23,955 nucleotides of DNA from Alphaproteobacteria bacterium (GTDB taxonomy: Bacteria > Pseudomonadota > Alphaproteobacteria > Rhizobiales > Devosiaceae), in assembly GCA_013152625.1 (NCBI GenBank), contig JAADFY010000112.1:1-23955 (forward strand). Reading direction: 5' to 3'. Positions 8,454 to 14,697 of this stretch are shown here, piece after piece (positions within the stretch are counted from its first letter, which is position 1; each line of letters begins with the position of its first letter). Both the position numbers and the translations under genes were made by a program. The notes beneath the pieces were generated by a model. It was given only the letters and a program-made list of their open reading frames with translations, was not told the DNA's origin and did not search any database.

Positions 8454-8467
8454 ATAATATATATTAT
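8454..8467. promoter_or_regulatory. 14-bp perfect AT palindrome
   Basis: The sequence ataatatatattat reads the same on both strands and stands out in GC-rich surroundings. It lies 40 bases after the MFS stop and overlaps the ATG of the short EF-hand-like frame. It could supply a -10 region or an operator; no well-placed -35 box was found. Confidence 0.3.
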
Positions 8468-8687
8468 GCGAATGACAGATGTAGCCGCCGCGCGTCGCTC
8501 TTTGGCAAAACCCGTATGGCATTGTTCTCAACTCGAGAAAGCAGATGGCAAGATGACACAGGACGAAATGCGCCACGCCATGAACAATGAATTTCGCAGG
8601 GCCAATTTGGACGACGACTCAGGTCAATCACAAGATGAGTTTTTGAGTGGTTGCAGTATTATGTTCCAGTGTTATTGTCTCCCTTAG
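8466..8687 (+). CDS. Short EF-hand-like protein or gene remnant
   Basis: A 73-residue frame whose middle reads like a pair of EF-hand loops: EKADGKMTQDEMRHAMNNEF and ANLDDDSGQSQDEF, matching the D-x-D-G-x-(I/V/L/M)-x-x-x-E pattern of small bacterial calcium-binding proteins. The first loop lacks its first acidic positions (EKADGK) and the second has SGQ where DGx is expected. There is no signal peptide, although bacterial EF-hand proteins of this size are normally exported, and the C-terminus (CSIMFQCYCLP) is unlike the family. The frame is open back to 8379, without an improved N-terminus. I read it as a decayed copy, but a functional small protein is not excluded. It precedes the cytochrome b561 gene by 66 bases. 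Confidence 0.4.
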   Translation: MRMTDVAAARRSLAKPVWHCSQLEKADGKMTQDEMRHAMNNEFRRANLDDDSGQSQDEFLSGCSIMFQCYCLP

Positions 8688-8753
8688 AGCTGCCGTCCGG
8701 CCAGACTTACAGGTTAAGACCGTCGACCAAATTCCAACAGGATCCAGCATAAC

Positions 8754-9290
8754 ATGAAGAGCACAAACGCAACTTTCGGGACTGTTGCTAAGTCCCTGCA
8801 CTGGTTGTCCGCCCTTTTCATCATTGGCCTCCTGGTATCAGGCTTCCGGTCTGGTTTTTCGAATGATGTCGCTGCCAAGGCCGCTATTTTGCAATTCCAC
8901 ATTCCGATAGCAATTCTGGTGCTTTTGCTAACGACCGTCCGAATTGTCTGGTGGATATTTTTCGATAAAAAACCCGCCCCCGCCGGATCATCCCCGGCAT
9001 GGCAGGAGACAGCAAGCCGGTGGACGCATAGAACACTGTATTTGCTGATTATCCTGATGTTAGGCAGTGGGATTACATTGTCGCTTATTTCCGGGGCACC
9101 GGACGCAGTATTTGGGACCGCTCCATTGCCGGAATTTCAGGACTACACACCACGCATTGCACACGGTATTCTCGCAAGGGTTCTTGTCGCAATTGTCCTG
9201 TTACATGTCGGTGCTGCCCTGTTTCACCATTTTTTTCAAAAGGACGACACGCTTCGTCGGATGTGGTTCAGCAAAAAGACGAACACGTAG
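8754..9290 (+). CDS. Cytochrome b561 family protein
   Basis: A 178-residue inner-membrane di-haem electron carrier of the bacterial cytochrome b561 (CybB-like) family. Four hydrophobic helices are seen, around residues 15-30, 47-70, 93-112 and 134-158. Candidate haem ligands are H16 (SLHWLSA), H49 (LQFHIPI), H137 (RIAHGIL) and H151 (LLHVGAALFHHF), the spacing expected for the family; H92 (WTHRTLY) sits at the start of helix 3. The ATG at 8754 has an agga box eleven bases upstream. Family members pass electrons from quinol to periplasmic or membrane acceptors; the partner here is not evident, and no YceI gene is adjacent. The 313-bp spacer after it isolates it from the next gene. Confidence 0.88.
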   Translation: MKSTNATFGTVAKSLHWLSALFIIGLLVSGFRSGFSNDVAAKAAILQFHIPIAILVLLLTTVRIVWWIFFDKKPAPAGSSPAWQETASRWTHRTLYLLIILMLGSGITLSLISGAPDAVFGTAPLPEFQDYTPRIAHGILARVLVAIVLLHVGAALFHHFFQKDDTLRRMWFSKKTNT

Positions 9291-9603
9291 CCGGGTTATT
9301 TTGCAACAGTGAAACTCCCCTGCGAGCCCGACATATTAAACTTGGGCTAAAACCAGTCATCTGACTTATCTGGTCAACTTATCGCTCAATATCACTCGCC
9401 CTGCCGGTCAGGACTTCAATCTAAAGCGTTTTTACCCTGTCTGGATGAGCTCCCGTCGGCCTGTGTTTGTAACACTTCAATTACTGCACAACCTGTGACG
9501 TTCTAACTTGTTTGCAACAACAGGCGTGGGATGCCTACGGACAGCCACTTGAAAATATGTGCTAGGGTCCCAGTGGGTTTTTCCAATCAGGATCACCATC
9601 ACC
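9291..9603. other. 313-bp spacer, no gene seen
   Basis: This stretch is relatively AT-rich. It contains a weak dyad agccc/gggct (9325-9329 with 9344-9348) followed by taaaa, and a small ttgtt/aacaa dyad further on. No convincing promoter, tRNA or open frame was identified. The frame of the next gene is open back to a GTG at 9559 but coding character begins at 9604. Confidence 0.3.
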
Positions 9604-9981
9604 ATGCAGTACGAAGCCTACACACCAGCAGAGTACATGGACGCGCTGGCACCGGACTGGCGGCGGAAAACCGTGGCCGGTTTGCGTTCGCTGATAAAAG
9701 CCAACGGGCCTGATCTTGTTGAAGATATTCACTACAAGATGCTCGGGTATGCCGATGCCGCAGGCTATGTGTTTCACCTCAACGCCCAGAAAAGCTACGT
9801 TAGCCTTTATGTGGGTGATACGGGCAGGATCGACCCCGATGGCGACCTGCTGGCGGGTATCAACTGCGGCAAAGGGTGTATCCGGTTCAAAAAATCCAAC
9901 GAAATCGACCAGACAAGGATCGATGAATTTATTACCCGGGCTCTTGCACTTCGAGCCAGCGGCGAGACATTCGAGTGCTGA
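9604..9981 (+). CDS. DUF1801 (YdhG-like) domain protein
   Basis: A 125-residue cytoplasmic protein resembling the DUF1801/YdhG family, a small alpha/beta fold related to frataxin-like iron-chaperone candidates. Typical signs are the N-terminal helix (YMDALAPDWRRKTVAGLRSLI), the VEDIHYKMLGYADAAGYVFHL strand-turn segment, the strand KSYVSLYVGD, and the C-terminal GKGCIRFKKSNEIDQTRIDEFITRAL. The start ATG follows cagg about twelve bases upstream; an upstream GTG at 9559 would add residues unlike the family. The real biochemical role of the family is not established. The next gene starts 28 bases later, so the two may be cotranscribed. Confidence 0.75.
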   Translation: MQYEAYTPAEYMDALAPDWRRKTVAGLRSLIKANGPDLVEDIHYKMLGYADAAGYVFHLNAQKSYVSLYVGDTGRIDPDGDLLAGINCGKGCIRFKKSNEIDQTRIDEFITRALALRASGETFEC

Positions 9982-10009
9982 TCGGCTTTTTCAAATAGAG
10001 GAAACCCCG

Positions 10010-10471
10010 ATGACGTTAGTCTGGAAAAAGGGGCGCGGCAAACTGGGCCTGTTCAAGCCTTTGCTGGGCGCCTGGATTGTGACCAATGATTCCTCGCTGG
10101 GTCAGGTGGTTTGCCGGCGACGGTTCGCCCCCATCCTTGGTGGCAAATTTATCCAGCTTGAGGCAAACTGGAAGATCGGAACATCGGGCAAATCTTATGA
10201 CGAACTGGCCGTATTCGGCCCTGGACCCGAAAAGACCCTTTGCTTCTGGTCATATACCTCGGACGGAAAACGATCGGAAGGCTGGCAGAGCGAAGCCCCC
10301 GAAATCCACCCCCAGGCCATCTGTTTTGAGGCGGATATGGATATGGGACGGGCCCGCCAGGTGTTTTATCCCGGCCAGAAAGACGGGTGGCACTGGCTGG
10401 TGGAACACCGGGTAAAAAAGGGCTGGAGCCGGCTGGTCGACCACCACTATTTGCCCGAAACCGGCCAGTAG
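10010..10471 (+). CDS. Conserved-looking hypothetical protein, probably beta-barrel
   Basis: I do not recognise this family with certainty. The 153-residue protein has no signal peptide or membrane segment and is rich in aromatic residues and alternating strand-like patterns: FKPLLGAWIVTND, ILGGKFIQLEANWKI, YDELAVFGPG, LCFWSYTSDGKRSEGW, WHWLVEHRVKKGWSRLVDHHY. The pattern of a first strand LLGAW followed by GGKFIQ and repeated Trp-ended strands recalls calycin/lipocalin-like or DUF1579-like folds, but that is inference. The ATG at 10010 has a gagg box eight bases upstream. It follows the DUF1801 gene by 28 bases in the same direction; mazG begins 63 bases after its stop. Confidence 0.65.
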   Translation: MTLVWKKGRGKLGLFKPLLGAWIVTNDSSLGQVVCRRRFAPILGGKFIQLEANWKIGTSGKSYDELAVFGPGPEKTLCFWSYTSDGKRSEGWQSEAPEIHPQAICFEADMDMGRARQVFYPGQKDGWHWLVEHRVKKGWSRLVDHHYLPETGQ

Positions 10472-10534
10472 CGCCGCGACGAACGAAGCCCGGGGCAAAT
10501 CCCCGCGAACCAATGGCACAATGAGACAGATTCG

Positions 10535-11383
10535 ATGACCCTAAAACCTATGCAGCCCTCTCGCGAAATCTCGCGACTGGTTGAGATCATGGCGGCCCTG
10601 CGCGATCCGGACAACGGGTGTCCGTGGGATCTGGCCCAGGATTTTTCCACCATTCGCCATTATACCATCGAAGAGGCCTACGAGGTTGCCGATGCCATCG
10701 AGCGCCAGGACTTTGACGACCTTCTCGATGAGTTGGGCGACCTGTTGCTCCAGCCGGTCTATCATGCCCAGTTGGCCGCCGAAGAGGGCTATTTTGATTT
10801 CAATGACGTCATTGAAACCATTACAACCAAGCTGGTGCGCCGCCACCCCCATGTCTTTGGAGACGTTGGAGCCGCCGACGCCGATGCTGCCAAACAGCGC
10901 TGGGACGAGATAAAAGCGGGCGAGCGGGCCACAAAAAATTCTGGCCTGACGGCGCCCGGCTCGTTGCTGGATGATGTGCCGTTCGCCCTGCCCGCTCTGG
11001 CCCGCGCCAACAAGCTGGCAAAGCGCGCCGCAGAAGTCGGTTTTGACTGGCCCGATGCCCCCGGTGCCCTGGACAAGGTGCGTGAGGAACTGGGCGAGGT
11101 CAAAGAGGCAATGGACCATAAAAGCTCGCAAAACATCGAGGAAGAGCTGGGCGATCTTTTAATGGCTGTGGCCAATCTGGCCCGCAAATGCGGGGTTGAC
11201 CCCGAGGCGGCGCTCACCAACGCCAACGCCAAGTTCCTGCGCCGCTTCACTTATGTGGAAAAACGCTGCCGCGAGGAAAAAACCGACATCGCCACCGCCG
11301 GCCTCGAAGTACTTGATGGCTACTGGAATGAAATTCGCGGGTTAGAGCGTGTCACCGATAAGTGGGTACCGGTTATCGGATAA
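10535..11383 (+). CDS. mazG: Nucleoside triphosphate pyrophosphohydrolase MazG
   Basis: Hydrolyses (d)NTPs to NMP and pyrophosphate and is thought to clean up aberrant nucleotides and lower ppGpp under stress. The 282-residue protein carries two MazG repeats. The first has the metal-binding acidic pattern EEAYEVADAI with LLDELGDLLLQ (about residues 45-75); the second has VREELGEVKEAM with IEEELGDLLMA (about 186-215). The opening CPWDLAQDFSTIRHYTIEEAYE is diagnostic. Family proteins normally end soon after the YWNEI segment. Here the last twelve residues (ERVTDKWVPVIG) are encoded inside a REP-like palindrome at 11345-11391 which also supplies the TAA stop. The gene is convergent with hflX. 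Confidence 0.94.
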   Translation: MTLKPMQPSREISRLVEIMAALRDPDNGCPWDLAQDFSTIRHYTIEEAYEVADAIERQDFDDLLDELGDLLLQPVYHAQLAAEEGYFDFNDVIETITTKLVRRHPHVFGDVGAADADAAKQRWDEIKAGERATKNSGLTAPGSLLDDVPFALPALARANKLAKRAAEVGFDWPDAPGALDKVREELGEVKEAMDHKSSQNIEEELGDLLMAVANLARKCGVDPEAALTNANAKFLRRFTYVEKRCREEKTDIATAGLEVLDGYWNEIRGLERVTDKWVPVIG

Positions 11384-11391
11384 ATGACGCG
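11345..11391 (+). repeat. REP/RIME-like palindrome covering the 3' end of mazG
   Basis: The inner arms ccgataa (11355-11361) and ttatcgg (11373-11379) are exact complements around an 11-nt loop containing ggtacc. The outer ends cgtgtca (11348-11354) and tgacgcg (11385-11391) are complementary with one G-T-type mismatch, separated from the inner stem on the 3' side by ataaa. The core gtgggtaccggtt and gagcg/acgcg ends match, from memory, intergenic palindromes found many times in alphaproteobacterial genomes. A related element lies at 1256-1294. Twelve mazG codons and its stop fall inside. Confidence 0.6.
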
Positions 11392-11405
11392 CGGCAACAA
11401 GGAAA

Positions 11406-11446
11406 TAGACTGCGGTTTTGAATCTATCAAAACATGACGCAGTCTA
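11406..11446. terminator. Long hairpin between convergent mazG and hflX
   Basis: Outer arms tagactgcg (11406-11414) and cgcagtcta (11438-11446) are exact complements. They continue as an inner stem gttttga (11415-11421) and tcaaaac (11427-11433) around the loop atcta, with a four-base bulge (atga) on one side only. Read on the minus strand it is eight bases after the hflX stop and is followed by tttccttgtt, so it may end the hflX transcript. On the plus strand an A-run, not a T-run, follows. Confidence 0.5.
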
Positions 11447-11454
11447 GAAAAAAA

Positions 11455-12864
11455 TCAGGCCAAAGGAACAAGTTGATCGGCCAGTTCGCTTTCGTAGCGC
11501 GACAGGAATTCCGATTGAACCGTTGGCCCGATCCGGACACGCATGGTCACCAGGCCATCGTCATGAACAACGCGGTCCAGAACGTCACCATGTTCATGCA
11601 GCCAGTTCGCCCGTTTGCCATCGGTGGCCGGCAGGCTCAATTCGTAAATGCTCGATCCCGTAAACAGCCGGTTTTCGATCTCCTCCAGCAGGGCGTCGCA
11701 CCCCTGCCCCGTGGTGGCTGAAACGGTAAATGCCCTTGGTGTCCGGGTGCCATTTGCTTCGCGATGGGGCAGCGCCGCGATTTCGGCCAGCTCCTTCCCC
11801 CGCTCCGGGGATAAAAGATCGATCTTGTTCCACACTTCGATTATGGGCACCCGCGTCCCGTCCACCCCGATTTCGGTCAGGATTTTTTCCACATCAGCCG
11901 CCTCGGCGGCGCTGTGCTCGGTGGAAATATCGCGCACATGGACAATAACCCGTGCGTCGGTGACTTCTTCGAGGGTGCCGCGAAACGCTGCCACAAGTTC
12001 CGTGGGTAACTGGGAGACAAAACCAACCGTATCGGAAAACAGCACCGCGGTGCCCCGGGGCAGACTGGCCCGCCGCACTTTGGTATCCAGCGTGGCAAAC
12101 AACTGGTTTTCGGCCCTAACGCCGGCGCCGGTAAGCTGGTTGAACAGGCTCGATTTGCCGGCATTGGTGTACCCCACCAGGGCCACAAGGGGGAACGGGA
12201 TGGCGCGGCGGGTCTTGCGTTGTTCGGTTCGGGTGCGCCGAACCTTGGCAATTCGCTTTCGGAGCACCGTAATGCGTTCCTGGAGTTGCCGGCGATCGCT
12301 TTCGATCTGGGTTTCGCCCGGTCCGCCAAGGAACCCGCCGCCGCCGCGCTGACGTTCAAGGTGGGTCCATGAGCGGACCAGCCGGCCTTTCTGATAGGTT
12401 AAATGGGCCAGTTCAACCTGCAATACGCCTTCACGGGTAACCGCCCGTTCGCCGAAAATCTCAAGGATCAGCGCTGTTCTGTCCAGCACCTTGGCACCGG
12501 TCGCCCGCTCCAGGTTTCGCTGTTGTGTCGGTGTCAGGCTGGCATCGACCAGCACCAGCTTTATTCCTTTTTCCTCAACCAGCGCCTGCAAACGCTCGGC
12601 CTGCCCGCCGCCAATATAAGTGGCGGACCGCACAGCCCGCAGCGGCAGGATTCTGGCATCGACAATTTTAAGGGAGATCGCCCGGGCCAGACCGATAAAT
12701 TCCTGCAGCCGCGCATCGGCTGGCCGCAAATGCTGCGCTCCGGCGAAATCCGGGCACACGATTGCCGTGGGCGTGGGCGCGACCTGCCGGTCGACAAAAT
12801 CCCTGCCACCACGTTCAAAACTTAGCGAGCCGGCGGTTCCCCCCCCGTTATGTTCCCCGGTCAG
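11455..12864 (-). CDS. hflX: GTPase HflX (ribosome-splitting factor)
   Basis: A ribosome-associated GTPase that splits stalled ribosomes under stress. In the extended reading of 469 residues the G1 motif GYTNAGKS is at 231-238, G3 DTVGF at 278-282 and G4 NKID at 346-349; the linker WTHLERQRGGGGFLGGPGETQIESDRRQL precedes the G domain. The first ATG/GTG/TTG start in frame is GTG 12759 (434 residues), but it has no ribosome-binding site, and coding character continues upstream (VDRQVAPTPTAIV), matching the N-terminal segment of relatives. No ATG, GTG or TTG exists before the frame closes in hfq; the only candidate is CTG at 12862-12864, which overlaps the hfq stop as CTGA. I therefore extend to 12864; the start is less certain than the identity. 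Confidence 0.85.
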   Translation of the reverse strand: MTGEHNGGGTAGSLSFERGGRDFVDRQVAPTPTAIVCPDFAGAQHLRPADARLQEFIGLARAISLKIVDARILPLRAVRSATYIGGGQAERLQALVEEKGIKLVLVDASLTPTQQRNLERATGAKVLDRTALILEIFGERAVTREGVLQVELAHLTYQKGRLVRSWTHLERQRGGGGFLGGPGETQIESDRRQLQERITVLRKRIAKVRRTRTEQRKTRRAIPFPLVALVGYTNAGKSSLFNQLTGAGVRAENQLFATLDTKVRRASLPRGTAVLFSDTVGFVSQLPTELVAAFRGTLEEVTDARVIVHVRDISTEHSAAEAADVEKILTEIGVDGTRVPIIEVWNKIDLLSPERGKELAEIAALPHREANGTRTPRAFTVSATTGQGCDALLEEIENRLFTGSSIYELSLPATDGKRANWLHEHGDVLDRVVHDDGLVTMRVRIGPTVQSEFLSRYESELADQLVPLA

Positions 12865-13118
12865 CTCTCTTGCCCTTTTTCGCTCGCATCGGGGTCAAAT
12901 AACTGGATCGGACCTGCCGGCATGATCGTTGAAATGGCATGCTTGTAGACAAGCTGGGATTGGGCGTCACGCCTGAGTAAAAGACAAAAATTATCAAACC
13001 AGGTTATAACGCCTTGAAGTTTTACGCCATTTACCAAAAATACAGTGACTTGAACCTTGTTCTTTCGAACGTGGTTCAAAAAAGCGTCCTGAAGATTCTG
13101 CCCTTTTTCGTTGGACAA
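12861..13118 (-). CDS. hfq: RNA chaperone Hfq
   Basis: Hexameric Sm-like RNA chaperone mediating small-RNA/mRNA pairing. The Sm1 motif (NLQDAFLNHVRKNKVQVTVFLVNGVKLQGVI, given here in part as QDAFLNHVRK and FLVNGVKLQG) and the Sm2 signature YKHAISTIMP are complete, with the distal/proximal residues FDNFCLLLRRD typical of the family. There is no ATG in a sensible position. A TTG at 13118 gives MSNEKGQNLQD, as in relatives, and has gagg six bases upstream. The longer frame from a TTG at 13187 would add 23 residues not found in Hfq. The product is 85 residues. The stop TGA overlaps the proposed CTG start of hflX, and a sigma70-like promoter lies 63 bases upstream of the start. Confidence 0.92.
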   Translation of the reverse strand: MSNEKGQNLQDAFLNHVRKNKVQVTVFLVNGVKLQGVITWFDNFCLLLRRDAQSQLVYKHAISTIMPAGPIQLFDPDASEKGQES

Positions 13119-13180
13119 TTGCGGCCTCGTTTCTTGGCGGGCTCTCCCTGAATATGGGCGCTGCCCTATTTGCTGGGTTA

Positions 13181-13209
13181 AATACAAGCTGTGATAGTAT
13201 ACCAGTCAA
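13181..13209 (-). promoter_or_regulatory. Sigma70-like promoter candidate for hfq-hflX
   Basis: On the minus strand, TTGACT (13209-13204) is followed after exactly 17 bases by TGTATT (13186-13181). The -35 matches five of six consensus bases and the -10 four of six. An alternative -10, TATACT, lies inside the spacer but lacks a good -35. The site is in the gap between the trkH stop and hfq. Confidence 0.45.
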
Positions 13210-13251
13210 ACCGATTATTGCACAATCTGGACCGCAGTTACATACCGAAGC

Positions 13252-14682
13252 CTACCAGTCGGTCTGCGCAAAAACCGCAAGGATCACCAAAAGCTCGATC
13301 CGGCCGATCAGGGCAAACGCGGCAATGGCCAGTTCCACGGCTGGCCCGGGATCGCCCCCCTGCCCCGCCAGCCCCCCGTTAACCAGCGAGGCCACCGAGC
13401 ATAAGGTGCCCACCGCCATGGAAAAAGCGGCATCGAGGGGAAACCCGAGCCCGGCAAAAACCAGGGCGGCCAACGCCAGCGACACCACGAACATGAAGAA
13501 AAAGCTCCATACCGAGCGTAATCGTTTAAGGGCGCCGGGCTGGTTGGCAAAACTGCCGCCGATAATCGCGTGGGGGTAGATCAGCCCCCGGGTTTCGGCC
13601 AGCGTATGCCCGAACATTACCCCCAGGCGATAAAACCGTATGCCGCCGGACGCTGAAAAGCTGGTGGCGCCGGCCATTCCCAGAACGATTGCGGCGACAA
13701 TGGGAATGGTCAGATCCACGCCGCCGCCATAGGTCAGCCCGGTGGTGGTGATCAGGGCGATGGTATCGAACAGGCGCGAGATAATGAGCGAACCGTGCCC
13801 CGCCGCCGAGCCGTTGGCAAGAATGGCAAAAAGAGCAAAAATCGCGCCCGCGCCGATGGCTACGCCCAGGTACCAATAGGATTCCGCATGTTCCCGGGCC
13901 ATGGCAAAGCGCCGTTCGGCGATCATCCGGTGCCATACGATCGATGTTCCGCCAATGAGCATAAGCACAATCAGGATCATTTCGGCCAAAGTGTTGTCCA
14001 GAATGCTGTTTTCGGCCGCCACCGGCAAATAGCCATTGGTTGAAAGAGCAGCAAAAGCGGCGGCAAGCGCGGCAAACGGAGCCACACCGGCAAATACCAG
14101 CAACAAAGCACCCGCCGCTGTCAGGACGCTGTAGGGCACGAATATCCCCAATACCGTACGGGCGACCCCTGCCCGTCCTGTCCCGGTACCGTGAAGAATG
14201 GTCCGCAACTGACCATTGGGCAGACCACCGACCTCAAACCGGGCCATAACGTAAATGATCAGAACCAGCGTGAGCAGCCCGCCAATCCAGGCCGCCGTGG
14301 CCCGATACATCGCCATGGCCAGGGTCGTGGATGCGACGGGCTCAAGGCTTACCCCTAAAGTGGTGACCGCCGACACGGCGGAAAACACTGCACGCACGGT
14401 TCCGGCCTGTTCCAGGATTACAAACGGCGCCGTGGCCGCAGCGCTCAGGACCAGCCAGCCAATGACAGCGACGGAATAGGTTTCGGCCCGGGAAAGCCGG
14501 CGCAACCGCGATTGAACCGCCCAGATGGCCGCCAGCGCCACAAATCCATAGCCCAGGGCCAGCAGCCCGAATGCTTCGGCCCCAAGAGCATCGCCATCGA
14601 CGATGGCGGCGGTCGCCGGAATGAGCAGACTGGCGGCAAATACCGCAAGAATGACCGCCACAAAATTTATGATTGTCGGCAC
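13252..14682 (-). CDS. trkH: Potassium uptake protein TrkH
   Basis: Channel-like membrane subunit of the Trk potassium uptake system. The 476-residue protein is almost entirely hydrophobic segments, about ten to twelve. The four selectivity-filter loops, each centred on a conserved glycine, can be read as TTLG (107-110), STNG (214-217), TTTG (312-315) and SASGG (343-347, followed by IRFYRL). It starts with GTG (MPTIINFVAVI), 15 bases after the trkA stop, so the pair is cotranscribed. Length matches the family (about 480). In rhizobia as I recall them this position next to hfq is often taken by a D-amino-acid aminotransferase gene; here it is trkH. Confidence 0.9.
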   Translation of the reverse strand: MPTIINFVAVILAVFAASLLIPATAAIVDGDALGAEAFGLLALGYGFVALAAIWAVQSRLRRLSRAETYSVAVIGWLVLSAAATAPFVILEQAGTVRAVFSAVSAVTTLGVSLEPVASTTLAMAMYRATAAWIGGLLTLVLIIYVMARFEVGGLPNGQLRTILHGTGTGRAGVARTVLGIFVPYSVLTAAGALLLVFAGVAPFAALAAAFAALSTNGYLPVAAENSILDNTLAEMILIVLMLIGGTSIVWHRMIAERRFAMAREHAESYWYLGVAIGAGAIFALFAILANGSAAGHGSLIISRLFDTIALITTTGLTYGGGVDLTIPIVAAIVLGMAGATSFSASGGIRFYRLGVMFGHTLAETRGLIYPHAIIGGSFANQPGALKRLRSVWSFFFMFVVSLALAALVFAGLGFPLDAAFSMAVGTLCSVASLVNGGLAGQGGDPGPAVELAIAAFALIGRIELLVILAVFAQTDW

Positions 14683-14697
14683 GGGTCCCCAAAGAAG

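Noticed and set aside
9325..9348. agccc/gggct dyad after cytochrome b561 as a terminator
   Set aside because: The stem is only five pairs, the loop is long and A-rich sequence, not a T-run, follows.
13119..13187. Longer Hfq reading from TTG 13187
   Set aside because: It would add 23 residues not seen in Hfq and would overlap the probable promoter -10 region.
13252..14682. Long open frames opposite trkH, trkA, ntrX, ntrY and ntrC
   Set aside because: They are out-of-frame shadows of GC-rich genes; none shows a domain, signal or start context.
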